Shown here in pieces: positions 1 to 12,124 of a DNA stretch of 64,000 nt (its first letter is position 1; every line of letters starts with the position of its first letter). Origin of the DNA: Tetraselmis striata (taxonomy: Eukaryota; Chlorophyta; Chlorodendrophyceae; Chlorodendrales; Chlorodendraceae); assembly GCA_006384855.1 (NCBI GenBank), contig VCJN01002193.1, positions 62,001 to 126,000 of the forward strand, read 5' to 3'. The position numbers were made by a program, and so were the translations under genes. A model generated the notes under the pieces. That model did no database searches, was not told the DNA's origin, and saw nothing but the letters and a program-made list of their open reading frames with translations.

Positions 1-61
1 AGTGCAGAGTGCGTCAGGCTCGCGGGTACAGGCAAGGGCAGGGGTAGGGGCTAGGGCGGAC

Positions 62-356
62 CTTGGACTCGTCGATGCAGATGTTGCCCTCCGCCGCCTC
101 CTTCCGCAGCCGCTGCACAAGCTTGGCCGCCAGCTTCTTGCGCTCCGCGACCTGCACACCAGGCGACCCGTCCGCAATCAGATGCAAGCAAGGGTTGTGG
201 GCGGGAGGAAGGATGGACAGGGAAGGGAAGCGGGGGGGGGGGGGGGGGGGGGGGGACAGGGAGACCGGGACAGCGCTCGGCGGTAGCGGCGGCGCACCTC
301 CTCCAGCAGCTCCTGCTGCAGCCGGTATAGCTCATCCTCGCTGCTCTTCCAGTCAT
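62..356 (-). CDS. partial coiled-coil protein gene, two exons seen, runs off the left edge
   Basis: Two exons can be read on the minus strand. The first (356-298) encodes a charged stretch with DWKSSEDELYRLQQELLEE. A GT-AG intron of about 146 bases follows, holding a 24-base homopolymer run. The second exon (151-62) is exactly 30 codons and contains KKLAAKLVQRLRKEA. It ends AAG then GTCCGCC, so the gene continues toward lower coordinates beyond base 1. The upstream end is also missing, because the 356 exon starts in phase 1 and needs an earlier exon. Both pieces are amphipathic and rich in E, K, L and R, as in a coiled coil. No family was recognised. The matching phases and the charged heptad-like composition support real coding sequence, but the product is unknown. 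Confidence 0.5.
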
Positions 357-2726
357 CTGCCGTCGCAGCGCGCAAGGCAACGCCACGCCCGCGGGAGGGC
401 GCTGACGTGGCAGGCGCAGCATTTGGGGAAGGAGGGGGAGGGGGTTGATTAGGGAAAAATGACGGGGAAATATACAAGTCCAATTGAGGCCATATTGCAG
501 CACTGTAAGCGGGCGCCGCTCCCCAAGCAAAGCAGGCCAGGAAAGCGCGATTATCAGGACAGCTGCTGGAATGGCCAGCTACGATGGGCTTGATTTGGGG
601 CGAGGGCGCCCACCAGGCGGCGGGGTGGGCCTGGCGTTTGCCGCGCGAGCCGCGCGCCGAGTCCGACGAGCGTCTGTGCGGCCTGCCGACCCCGCCACCG
701 CGCGGGCAGCCAGGCTAGGCAGAGCGGCGGCCATCGCGTTGGCCCTCCTCCACCTGTGACAACGAGTGACATACTGACGGGGCTCAGGTCAAGTCGGCGT
801 CCGCCCCCCCCCCCCCCCCCCCCCCAATGATGAGCCGAGCCGCGACGGCTGACGATATCGTGAGTGAATTGAACCGAGGGCTGCGACGGAAAGCAACGGG
901 GCGCTGGCTCCGGAGGCTACCCAGGGCGCAGCGACTGACATCCGCCAAGAGATGCTAGGGGAGTGACGCAGCGAGACGTCCAGGGCTCCCCCCCCCCCCC
1001 CCCCCCCCGCGCGGGGCCAGGCACCGCGGCATCGCCCGTTCCGTTGAGGGGCATTTTGTCAAGAACAGGCATAATAACTTGATTTTCTGGTTAATATGAG
1101 CTGCGGCCGGAAAGCTCTGGCCGGGCGGTAAATTGGCTGTCTGCTACCCATCATCATAACCGGCCCAGAAACCGAGCGTGCACGTTCGGCAAGGAGGAAA
1201 TGAGGGGAACGCGCAGCAGGGAACGGTCGGACCTGGGATGGCTGTCGGGATTTCTCGGTCGGTGTGGCTACAGAGACGGGCTGTGCAGAGTGAGGTGAGG
1301 GCGAGTAGGGGTGTGGCGCGGCGGCCTAGTTGATGGGGCGGATGATAGTATATCGAGGCGCCCGCCGCTGCAGGAAAGGTGACTAGGCGGACCCTGTGCT
1401 CTGATGTACCATCCGGCTATCATCGGATCAAAAGATGAATTGTCTCGGTGATATTTCCGTTGTGTGGTCGTGATCAGTATGGGATGCCTTTCCTGGTACA
1501 GATGATCTCGCGCAGCGCAGATGATGAAGTTGCTTCTGTCCCTCAGGTGCGGCCATCTCGGGAGTCCAGGGATGCCTTGCTGGCAGCCCTGTCAGCATCG
1601 AGCTATCTTCTGTACAAGTATTCCGCGATATTAACGTAACATATGTTATAATTCCGTGTTTCCAGCGAATGCCCCGTCACTGTCAGCTGTGTCACGTGAT
1701 CAGCACTATGTGTGGCCCACCCGTCCAGCACCCCCCTGGTAGCGACTAGTCTGATTAAATACAAGCTTTCTCCTTCCCCAGTAAATCGCTACTTTCCGTG
1801 CGTTCTCTATCAGACACCAGTCTCTCCCAGATGCGAGTACCCTGTAGTCACTGAAAGGCCATATACCTGCGGTGCCATTGCGCCGCCCTACCTTGAGCAG
1901 GCCTCCCCAGCACCTACACACTACGTCATCGGCTATAGACGGCGAAACAGCATCGAGTCAGCTCGGATGTAAGTGACTTCTTATTGTACGCACGGTAGCC
2001 GCGGCGGCACTGTGCGGGCGTCGTGTGGATCCGAGTTCTTGCAGTTCTGGAGACAGCGGCTAGCTTGTCGGGGTAGAGGGCCGCTACCAGTTCTGACGGC
2101 CGATGTGCTGGCTGCCACCACTCCCGCCATGCGTAGTCAGGATATGATGGCGTGCGACAGTCACCCGCCCGGAGCGCGCGCTCCTGACACCGGCTGTCCG
2201 ACAGCCGAGGGTATGCTGACTGATTGTCATTCTATCTAGACTGATGCTTCATAATAGGTCCCGGGGGCGGAAAAAAGTCCTACACTACCTGACGAAGTGC
2301 TGCGCGCCTAAGGCTCGTTGACAGGCGATGATTGCAGACGACGCAGCGCCACTATGTTTCGCAAATCGATCGATCCCATTTACCACAGCGTACCACCTTG
2401 GTTCAGTCCGGTGGAACGATTAGGCTGTTGCGAATAAATGTCCTGGTTTAGCGCCCCCCCCCCCCCCCCCCCCCCCCTCTCCTCGATTTTTCGGTTTCCG
2501 CACTTGGTTTGTCAGGAATGTCCAATACTGCGGAATGTACTAATGTGGGCCACGTTCACTGCTAACCCTACCCTATGCTATGCAGCTTCATGCTGCGCAG
2601 CTATGCAAGCCCCATGGCAGTGCAGGTCAGTAGCAGAAGCGCAGTTAGGGCATATGGATTTTAAATATAGACGACACAATTTGTAACCACAATTACAGGT
2701 TAATGTGATCCCCCGACCCTCCCGGC
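357..2726. other. no convincing gene; homopolymer-bearing spacer
   Basis: Short open frames occur on both strands but none shows a recognisable motif or a consistent exon chain. The stretch holds three long C runs (804-825, 988-1008 and 2454-2477). Upstream exons of the left-edge gene could lie in its first few hundred bases, but I could not place one. Confidence 0.4.
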
Positions 2727-3125
2727 CTACCATCTATACTTGTTGCCATCACTAAATAACTGCTCTGCATCATCCATCTGAGCGTCGTGGTCCTCCTCCT
2801 CCAGCAGCATCTGTGCCTGGCGCTCCCTCGCCATCTCGTCCTCGCGCCTTTTCTCCATGCGAATGTCTTCAGCATCCAGGATGATCGCCTCCTCCGGAAT
2901 CCGGGTTAGCTGGTTGCTCCGGCTGCTCCCCCTCGTCCTCCTCATGTTGCTTCCTCGTTGCCACTGCCCTCCGCGCCCCAGTTGCTCAAACAGCTTCTTG
3001 CAGTCAGACTTCCCGCCACACACGAGGTCCTTCGCTCCTTGCCGCATGCAGGTGGGGCGCACATTGGGGGGGACGGCCAGGAACCAGGAACAGAACCAGC
3101 TGGCCTCGACCTCACTGTCCGGCAT
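2727..3125 (-). CDS. hypothetical acidic/basic C-terminal exon, possibly transposon-derived
   Basis: This is an open frame of 132 codons without recognised family. Its first third carries several Cys and Trp residues. The last third is a charged helix-like segment (IRMEKRREDEMARERQ followed by an acidic run), which resembles the C-terminal ends of Myb/SANT-like proteins carried by transposons. No upstream exon was linked to it and there is no clear start context. It could be the last exon of a decayed gene or a chance open frame. Codon composition is plausibly coding, but the evidence is weak. Confidence 0.25.
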   Translation of the reverse strand: MPDSEVEASWFCSWFLAVPPNVRPTCMRQGAKDLVCGGKSDCKKLFEQLGRGGQWQRGSNMRRTRGSSRSNQLTRIPEEAIILDAEDIRMEKRREDEMARERQAQMLLEEEDHDAQMDDAEQLFSDGNKYRW

Positions 3126-3863
3126 CCTGGCGTGTCACGGAGGCCAGGTCGTGTGGGGCAGGTGGGCCCGTCGCCGGGTGGGCTAGGTATGATGTCGACA
3201 CGGCAGCGACCGCCGCTGCGGCCTGCTGGCCGCGCAATCTAGCCTCAGATAAGACACGCGGACGCGCGCCAACCAGCAGGGATTGATGCAGACAGTGATG
3301 TACTAGTACAGTTCGTGAATAAGTTTCCTGAATAAAACAAGCCCCCCCCCCCCCCCCCCCCCGATTTTGCTGGAAAGCAGGAAATTACATCGTAGCAGCC
3401 TTGTCATGACATCTACCCACCGGCTGGGCATCCGGGTGAACGGGTGACAGTCGCCTGGCTGTTTGCCAGTACATGTGTGTATCGGTATCACTGGGCCCAT
3501 GGAGCCATCCGATGGAAGTATCAGTTCAGGAACAACGGACAGGGGACAAATAAGTCACGCGGTATGGAGAAAAAGAGATGAGGACTTGCGTGAATTCCTA
3601 TAGGAAAGCCGTGACGTGCGGCTTCTCAGTCTATTCGAATGGGAAGTACCACGAAAAAGAACTCGGTCATGATAAACGCCGCTATGTTGGAACTGCACTT
3701 GATCCGGCACCGCTAGTCAACATATCAGCAGCACACCAGCGAGCAGCTCGTAGACGGAGCGGAACACGGCGACTTCCCGGCGACATCGGGTCGGCTGCAC
3801 CTCTTCCAAACTGCGTGAAACACGGCTGCCTTGGCATGGGATGCAGCGAGAGAGCCACCCGGC
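3126..3863. other. spacer downstream of the histone deacetylase gene
   Basis: No gene was recognised. A C run lies at 3343-3362. A TTACA at about 3384 reads TGTAA on the minus strand, roughly 480 bases beyond the deacetylase stop. It is a candidate polyadenylation signal of the type used by chlamydomonad algae. Confidence 0.3.
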
Positions 3864-6230
3864 TCATGAGTTGCCTCTCGAGACGCAGACGTCTGAGAGC
3901 GTCGCCACCAGGCGCTCTGCTTCTGCAATCACGGCGTCCTGGTGAGGCTGCAGGGCCTGGTAGCCGTAGTGGTGAAACTCTTCGTCGTACTCGTCCACCA
4001 CATTGCTACGCGCGACGCCCGCCATGGCCTCTATGACGCGCAGGCCGCAGAAGGGAGCGTGCACCTCCGAGTAGCCGCCCTCGTGGAAAAACACGGCCCG
4101 CCCGGCGGCTGCACCGCGCCGGGCGGCGTCCAATAGCTTGGTGGCCATGGCGCCGAAGCAGGAGCTGGTGGCCATCATGTGGGAGAGCGGGTCCAGCGCA
4201 GAGGCATCAAAGCCAGAGCTGCGAGACATGTTTGACAGCGCGCAATCAATCCTCAGAGCCTACCATGGGAAAGGTCGCCCTTCAAGCATCCGCCAAGCAC
4301 GGGTGAGCCCTCAGCATTCATTCATGCTCCATGCTTAATAAGGGACAGTTTTTTCTACGGGGGGTGCGACGAAAAACGTACAGTGCGCGACAGACCACGT
4401 GCGTCGCGTCAGCGCACGTGGGTCATCGACTCATCGCACGTGGATCATCGCACACCATCACGGTGGTCAAGGTGGTGCTAACCTCAAAGGCGGCCGGGGG
4501 GTGATGGTGTGCCCCGCCCAAGTCGACCATGCTGAGCACGAAACTGCCGAGTTGCCTCGGAATGCCGGGCGCCGAGAGGGGGCTGTGGGGGGATTTGAGA
4601 GGGCTGCTGATTGAATCGCGCCAAGCCGGCGCAGCCGCCCGGTATCGAGTAAGGTACGAATGTACTGTATATATTTCTGAGGTTTTCGCGGGGAAATGTC
4701 GACGCCAAAAGGTTGCACCATAGAAAAAGGACCCCTTTACATCATGCAGACTTAGCCTTGACGCGCCGAGCAGCTGCCCCATTCCCTAAAGAATTGAAAG
4801 TATCACAAGCCGCGCTTCAGCGAAGGGGGTTTGGCCCATTCTGTAATTGCCACTTCCTGTTGTCCTGGTTAATTGGATAGAGTCCTTTCATTGCCCCCTC
4901 CTCCCCAACCGGCCGGGCGATGAGGCCCGCCATCGTGGAAATTGAATGCGCAATCCATTTTTTATCATAAAATCACGTGGCTCTCTTAGCTACATAGTCG
5001 CTACAGAGCGAGATGAGCCTTAAACGCCGAAGAAATCATTTTGGTAATGTGGGTTACAATAACATATTGTGGTGTTACCCATAATCTAGGTTTTGGGCGC
5101 GCCGGAACGGGCTTCAACAGGGGCGCACCTGACCAGCAGCAGCTCGGGGTTGAACGCTTCCAGCGCGGGGATGACCACTCTGTCAAAGGCAGCCGCGTAG
5201 CCCCCGACGCCAGTGCCTGGCGGGAGCGGCACGTTGATGTGGAAGCCCTCGCCCGTGCCGGCGCCATTCTCTGTGAGTGCGCCGCTGTGGTTGGGGTACA
5301 GCCCGTCCTGGTGCACGGACACCACCAGCACGCTGCTATCCTCGTAGAAGGCTTGCTGGGTGCCGTTGCCGTGATGCACATCGTAGTCCACGATGGCCAC
5401 ACGTCGCAAGCCGTGCACCTATAAGGAAGAAGGGGAGGAGTGGGCAGGGCGCGGGGGGCGGGGGGGGGGGAGGGCTGCGTGAGGGATTTGCCAAGGTAGG
5501 AAGATCCCAAGGGGGGAAAGGACTGCATGTACCTACCTGTTGCGCGTGCATAGCAGCCAGGGCCACATTGTTGAAGAGGCAGAAGCCGCGACCGCGACCG
5601 CGCTCCGCATGGTGTCCCGGCGGGCGGCACAACACATATGCGTTGTCCAGCTGCCCGGCCACCACAGCGTCCACCGCCGCCAGGCCACCCCCCACCGCGA
5701 GCAGCGCAATCTCGAAACTTCCGGGTCCAAACACAGCGCACTCGCCAGCGTCGCCGCCCGCGACGTCGCTCATCGCCTGCGGTAAGAAGGGTGTGCAGGT
5801 TCGCACACATGGCACTGGGTGTGCTAGAAGTGTGTAAGGCATATGCCCCCCCCCCCCCCCCCCCCCCCCCAAGATGGCAGGAGGGCCAGGCAAACACCTT
5901 GAGGGATGCAATGTACTCCCGGTCATGGAACCGCGCCACTTCCTCCACGCTCGCTATACGCGGCTTGACGGGGGTCAGCTGCTCCAGCAGGCCACAGGCC
6001 GCCAGCAGGTTGTATAACCTGCGTTTGGTCTCCGCGTTCTCGTAATGCACGCCCGGCTGGTTGAAGGTGCCGCGGGTGGCGGCGATCCCGCTCGGCACGC
6101 TGCCCGCCCAGCTGCCGGTGTCGTGCCACATGTACCGCTCGCTCCACACTAGCCCCGTCCGCCGCGAGGCCACAGGACTGTCCGGGAACGGCGCCATCGG
6201 CTGAGGCGGCACGGGCACGGACGCCGCCAT
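3864..6230 (-). CDS. class II histone deacetylase / acetylpolyamine amidohydrolase family protein, bacterial-like
   Basis: This is a zinc hydrolase that would remove acetyl groups from lysine or polyamine substrates. Four exons (6230-5898, 5776-5537, 5418-5129 and 4218-3864) join with GT-AG borders and matching phases into 405 aa ending TGA. Catalytic parts, in order: YMWHDTGS near residue 35; RPPGHHAE at 162-169, whose His pair H166/H167 is the charge relay; DYDVHHGNGT, with zinc ligands D204 and H206; SGFDASALDP, with third zinc ligand D292; and HEGGYS, with catalytic Tyr337. The C-terminal half (GFDASALDPL, PFCGL and the LQPHQ end) fits bacterial class II-like deacetylases better than the class II enzymes typical of plants that I know. 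No signal peptide or targeting sequence is obvious, so the location is probably cytosol or nucleus. Intron 1 holds a 25-base homopolymer run (5846-5870). The gene appears intact. Confidence 0.93.
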
Positions 6231-9200
6231 CCCAGGCTATATATGCGCACGTCGGTATATCCGCACAGGTTCTAACGGTCTCTCGCTGCGCATCGAAAAT
6301 ATCGACGGCGCCCGCGCAGTGAGCTCGTCCCTGTTGCGAAGCTCCTACTATGTATGGGGCCACGTCAAGGCTCTTCTCCTGGTGGGGAAGTGCGGCGTTG
6401 GTCGGGGGTGGGGAAGGGGCTGATATCGCGGGCCAATCTGTCGGTCTGTCTCGGTCGCCAGCGACTTCTACGCCTGCCTCTAACTAAGAATTACATGCCT
6501 AGCATAAGGATTACTAATGGTACCAGTACCTGTTCAGGCCAGGGTCGACCTGGCGGGGCATAGCGACCGCCCTGCTGCTATCCAATCACGAGCCCGACCG
6601 ACGACCGATTGGTGCGAATTTACACAGGCCAGCAGGAAAACCACCGCGAAAGGCAGTAGGTAGGATCCTTACCATAAGCGTTTTTGGGTAAGTATTAGCC
6701 ACTCCCTGGTATGAACTAATTACCCGAAAGGGCCAATAATACCCAATCCACCGCGAAGATGACTCCCTATACACCCCTGTCCAACATTACGTGCCCTTAG
6801 AGTCCTCCTAAACTGTAATCCTCCCTAAAGAGGAGCCCTAAACACCCGAATCATTATGCACCCCCCAGATACATTACTAGTGGATCAACACAGCAGCAGG
6901 CGCATCGTCCGAGTACCTTGACGTACCTTGGCACTGGGGTGCGGGTACTGATTAAATCCTTTTACTACCGCCATGCAATATTGCTAGCGCTAAATACAGG
7001 TGTCCGCGTACGCATGCAATGCCGCGCGAATCCCTTGATTCCCTTCTACACCCCTCCATATAAGTCCCAGGCCCCTTTCTCGCCGAATCCGAGCTTACGA
7101 ATAGTAGGGCAGCTGAATCTATGTTTTATGACCTGAAATTCTGGAATATTGCACATTCATGCTCAGCCTTTAGCCCCATAGGGTGTAAGCAACCCCTTCG
7201 GCCCTAACAAGTGCCCTTCACGAGTGGCACTTGCGCCACACTGAGCGTTTCCAGGACCCCCACAACAACGGGGGTTGGTGCCCCGCGCGTCCCGCCGCGC
7301 ATGCATAGACCATTGCATGGCGGGATGGCCATGGGTGGGCGAGGAAACATGTCAGCAAAGAGGCTAGGGCATGTTTGCTTGGGGTGGGGCCATATTGGCG
7401 TGCGCCCGTGCACGATGCGGCGTGATACCATCGCCACTGCAGTGCCGCCTTGTGGTGCAGCTCTCAAACTCGCGGTATCGCTCAGTGCGTTGCGAGGAAA
7501 CGTCAGAAAGTTTTCATATGAATACCAACAAAAACTATGCGAGCACGGCTACAAATTCCACACCGTCCCGCAGCACGGTCGTCCGAGGCCATTTAGGCAC
7601 TTTTTCGATTTTCTTGAAATAATATGTCGGAATCTGACGTCCGTGTCAGCGTGTGGTCAACATGTTGGCGTGAAACTTCACGCCAAAGGGATCTCAAAAC
7701 CTGATACACGGTGGCGGGACAGTGTGTCGTATGTACTTGTGCACGGACTACTGCTCATACTTGGCACATACCCCCCTTGAGCGATGCCCACGGCCGCGAT
7801 GCCGGATCCCCCCAACAACATTATTATTTCCACCAGCATCGACGCATTAAGGTGCACGACATTGCCGCCCCACTGGGCTCACCATGGCGTGCTATGAGCA
7901 TGCGGGCATGCACTGCTATAGAAAAGCTTTGGCCTACGGCAAAGAGGCCGCAAGAACCCTCTCCTGCATGCGTGTGCAACGATCACAACTTACCGCATTT
8001 TGTCCATGATTTTGGCCATAAACCATCGTCATGGACACGTAGGGCTTGGTCCAGGTCGTGAATGACCTAATTTCAATGCCCTACGTGTATGGTGGATAGT
8101 GATCATACCAAGGGTGATGTGGTATGAGTACGGGGGCTGTGGTGCCCCATGCCTATTTGTGCACACGCATGGCGCAATTTGTGGTTTTGAAGCGCCAGCG
8201 CCAGAAGCCATGCTTTTGCATGAATGAAAGCGTTGACGGCAACGGCCCCCGCGTGGCAATATGGGGTGTATCGCGCTATCGCGGCGTTTCCCCCCAGCCG
8301 TACGACCCTGAGTAACCCGCATGCACGCGCGCACGGCCTCAATGCAGCCGCGCATGGGCATGTGGATCAATTTCGCAAACCCCATATTTATGTAGAGGGG
8401 TGTATAATAAAATGAACGAATAGAAGTAAAAATGAGGCGGCAGCCCAGCAGCCCTACTTGCGCCGGCATGCGCGGATTTATTATGTTTGGCATAATAGTC
8501 TTCGTGTAAAAAATCAGCACTGACGGTTCTGGAACTAATCCTGCTCATTATTATTGCTATTATTATTGAATAATTTGAAATAGTAGTGCATAGAACTAGC
8601 AGCGAGTAGTCGCCGCTACGGGTACTGCTGAGCGAGTCGTCACGGCCGGCCGCCGCTGCTGGGCAACAAAATTATGATAAAATACAACCGATTGTGTAGC
8701 TGTTGCAGACCTCGACACTGTGCCTCAGACCTCAGTGTCAACATCAGCATCTACGAGCGGCCCCTTGGCCCCCGCGAGCGCCCATGGGTACCGACTCTCG
8801 CCGACCTAAATGCGGCGTGAACATCAAGTCGGCACTTCGCGCGACGACGTCGTGCGCCATCCTATCGGCGTTGGGCAGCACCATGTCTCCGTCCGCCTCG
8901 GTCGCACAGCGTCAACGCGCCTCATCACGCTTGCAGCTGCGACATGCACCTTGCTGTCTGATCGTCAACACGCGTATTTCCATGCCTATCTATGACAAGA
9001 GCTCGAAACACTTTTCGGTGAATGCTGATATGTGGACCAAGCGAGGACAGCGGGAGGGGTTCAGAGACGCTTTCCGTGTGTGCCCAGTACTAGGTGTCGG
9101 CAGCCCCATGGTATACGAGTCGCGCATATTCCATATTTCACTCAGCGACTGGCATGATGGGATATATGGATGTGCACTCTGTATGCGTCCCTCGCACTTT

Positions 9201-9397
9201 CATACTCCACCAGTCCAAGCTTCCAAAGTACGCCGAGCGCTATGTCATTCGGAGGAGCGAGATTTACCTTGAGGACTGCGTGAGATTCATTGGTTGCACC
9301 GACATCGTCTGGCGCGCCCTGAAATCTAATTGCCTTTCTTTGCTACACCTAGTATTCCCCCCCCCCCCCCCCCCCCACATACAATCTGCCCCCCATT
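6231..9397. other. gene-poor stretch, no supported gene
   Basis: Scattered open frames up to 189 codons are present on both strands, but none shows motifs, splice chains or obvious codon bias. The part at 7200-8550 is rich in GCATG-like words and could be an old transposon, but no terminal repeats or coding remnants could be recognised. A C run lies at 9357-9376. Confidence 0.4.
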
Positions 9398-9690
9398 AAT
9401 CCAGCGAAGCGTCGACTTTTCGGCGGTGAGCTTTATTGCCGTACGGGTACCCGTATAGTGCAGCGGATCGGGCCTATAGGTGCATGACTAAAGCGCTTAT
9501 CTACTGGCATGTACTACTAAGTACTATAATCCACCCACCCGCCCGCCCGCCCGCCCGGCCACGGTCCTAAATTACACAGCCGTCCGATTACGATCTCACG
9601 GTTGGGAGGCTATGAGTACTTGTACTCGCTACTCGCTGTTGGGAATGGAAAAAAACTCTGGTACTTTAAAGCGCTAGTACTGCGAACGCT
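9398..9690 (-). repeat. MITE-like dispersed repeat, copy 1 (inverted relative to copy 2)
   Basis: About 290 bases match 19192-19527 in reverse complement with only scattered differences. Shared blocks include the CGGGTACCCGTA palindrome, a run of CCCG/CCCA units, and a purine-rich AAAAAAACTCTGGTAC segment. One end reads TCCAGCGAAGCG. In copy 2 both ends start with TCCAGCG, which suggests short terminal inverted repeats. There is no coding capacity. It is most likely a non-autonomous DNA transposon. Confidence 0.6.
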
Positions 9691-10639
9691 GCCTCGCTGC
9701 TGGTACTGGTACTCGCGACTCGCTGCTGGTATGATCTAAACTAGTTTATGGGGTTTTCTCCCTTGACCTAACCGCTTTTCGACTACCGCACCGGTCCGCG
9801 TAGGTACTCGTTTCTGAAGACCGCAAACGGGTCTCAAATCCGAGATGTGTAGCTGGCAACGCTTTTTAATTGGCTACGTGGCACGTGCTACGTGCGTATG
9901 ATTAGCACGTGACCGCTCGGGCTCCTCCCTCATCATCCCGCCGTCAGCCCCATCCCTGCCCGTGACACACAAGACGAGGCACATGAAGGCCACCACATGC
10001 CTACGTTAGGGCGCTGCTACCGCGGTATGCGCGTGATGGTGCCGACCGGTGTGTCCGATTGGCATCGGTGGGGCGGGATGGGTTGGCGAGACGGGTGGTC
10101 ACGTGGGCTCTGAATTTGATCAAATGACGGTATATTTGACTATATCAACCGGATACTATTTAGTACTCGTACTCTTTTCGGTAGCTGCATCTCAGGATTG
10201 TGACCCCGCTATACATAGCTTCTAGCCCGGGAGGATTTCATTTAGCGAGTACCCGGAGAACCGGTGTAAAAAGTGCCGCTCAGTGGTACGGGAACTAGGC
10301 GTCTGTCGTTGCGCCCTTTTTGGGTGCATCACGAGTAGACATAAAAGCAGCCATGACAGCTGAGCCTGACATCTTCCGGTTTTCGCTGCGTTCCACGCAG
10401 CGATGTTAAAACTGTCTCGTAACCTGTTGCGAGCAAGGTCACCCCTGGTTGTTCAAGACCACACCCGGCTCACCACCCGTGTGTGATATTCTCATCCGTA
10501 CGCCCGTGCGTTACCATGCCAGATGGAGAAGAGCGCTTTAATTAGTGGACCCAATGCGGGTTCGTGCAGCCGGGCGGTAAGGCACCTGGCCGGGTTCGCC
10601 CGGGAAGAAAGTTGTAAGAAATTTCAAATTTTGGATGGT
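9691..10639. other. spacer below the LRR-kinase gene
   Basis: No gene was seen. The region contains several ACGTG/CACGTG words near 9880-9910 and is the 3' flank of the receptor-kinase gene that ends at 10640. No TGTAA signal on the minus strand was found close to that stop. Confidence 0.3.
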
Positions 10640-11166
10640 CTACGCCAGGGCTGCCGCGGCGCTCTGGATGAGGTGATCCAAGAGTGGCAGCAGCTCGTGC
10701 GCGGAGGGCCGCCGGTTCGGGTCGTGGGCCCAGCACTTGCCAATCAGCTTGGCCAGGGGCGGGGGACAGCTTGCCGGTATGGCCGGCCGCTCCTTCTTCA
10801 CCGACACAACGTAAATAATCTGCAATGCAGTCACATTATTAGTGTAGCAGACACCATCAGCCTTAGTTGTGCATTGCGCCACATGTCAACATGACCACGG
10901 GAACCATGGTATGTTCCCATCGCCATATACGCCCGGGTGCCGCCGGTGTGAGAAGAACGCAGCATATGAGAACCTGTCCCACCTATCAGGAGTGAAATGC
11001 AGACGAAACTAAAGCGAATTTATAGCGAATGTTTTCATCGTAGGCTGTATGCACGCCAATATGATGCTTCTAATGAGGTCTCATATTAGCGTATCTGCAC
11101 CCATAGACTGCTAAGCGCAAACTGTACGCGCACAATGGCCGTGCGACAATAGACGAGTGATCGCTT

Positions 11167-11168
11167 GC
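11167..11168 (-). other. GC splice donor (possible GC-AG intron)
   Basis: The exon ends TTCCAG followed by GCAAGC. It is otherwise a perfect donor context with C in place of T, and the next exon starts after a normal acceptor in the same phase. GC donors of this kind are usually functional. Confidence 0.65.
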
Positions 11169-11288
11169 CTGGAACGCGGTGTTGTGGTTCCATGGCGGGC
11201 GCTGCGATATGGCTTCGTTCAGGATGACCGCAAAGGCGTAGATGTCGGTCTTGTGGTTGATCTTTGAGTCGCCAAACACTTCCGGAGC

Positions 11289-11290
11289 AT
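11289..11290 (-). other. splice acceptor reading AT instead of AG
   Basis: The upstream exon ends GGTPFYM in phase 0 and the next coding codons are GCT CCG GAA (APE). The two bases directly before GCT should be AG but are AT, and no AG lies close enough to restore APE in frame. Confidence 0.75.
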
Positions 11291-12102
11291 GTGCGTGTCC
11301 CAGCCCCCACGCGCGGGCGTTGCAGCGGGTCAGCCGGCGAATGCGGTCGCTCAATGGCTTACAGGTAGGAAGCGCCACGCAGAAGCTGGGTGGGGTGGAA
11401 TGGGATGGGCGGACGCTTGGTGGAAGTAATTCCGCAAAACAGTAGGCCCGTGGGGGCTGCGCCGCGCGTACCAGGAAATGTAGTGATTATTGTCGTGTTG
11501 GCGTGGAATTGGCCATTGCAATGCAAGCTTCCGCCGTTACGAAGGCGGCGAGTACTCCCCTTCCAGCACAGACACCGACGGCTCCAGCGACAAGCCGAAA
11601 CGAATCGAGGTATGTCGTTAAGTACTGGTACCTGAGACGCTACCGGTGTCCCGTCGAAGTGTTTCGCTGCACTATGAATATAAACGCGGCCTTGGCCTTC
11701 AGAGGGTTGCACGCTACAGGCAATATGACAGCAACCGGCCGGCTCGGGCAGCCGGCCGTGAGACAGTTGGCCTGCATAGCTTGACAAAACCAACAGGAGT
11801 AAAGGTGTAAAAGAGACTCAAAACTATAAAAGAATTTACACTTCCTAAAAGTTATAAAGTTACAAACTTATAATTAGTTTACAACTCTCAACACTTTTTC
11901 GGAAGAATTCGCGAATTCTGTTGCAAGATGTTTTTAGAAATTATAATAACAATTGCAGAAAAAAGCCCATAAAAATCCAAGAATTATATGACTTGCATAT
12001 CAACATTAGATTACTTGTATAATGGCATTGGTTTGTCACCAGGTGTAGTAGATAACTAAGTTGATACATTACAAATTTCAAATAATGTGGGGCAGTATCC
12101 AA

Positions 12103-12124
12103 ACCCTAAAACCCTAAACCTAAA
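12103..12124 (+). repeat. interstitial telomere-like repeat
   Basis: Consecutive AAACCCTAAAACCCTAAA units match the complement of the TTTTAGGG telomere repeat of chlamydomonad algae. The stretch lies just below the HRDLKPGN exon, inside an intron of the receptor-kinase gene. Confidence 0.6.

Noticed and set aside
5001..6230. One continuous 409-codon reading of the deacetylase
   Set aside because: It reads through introns and loses the catalytic motifs. The four-exon model restores all of them with matching phases.
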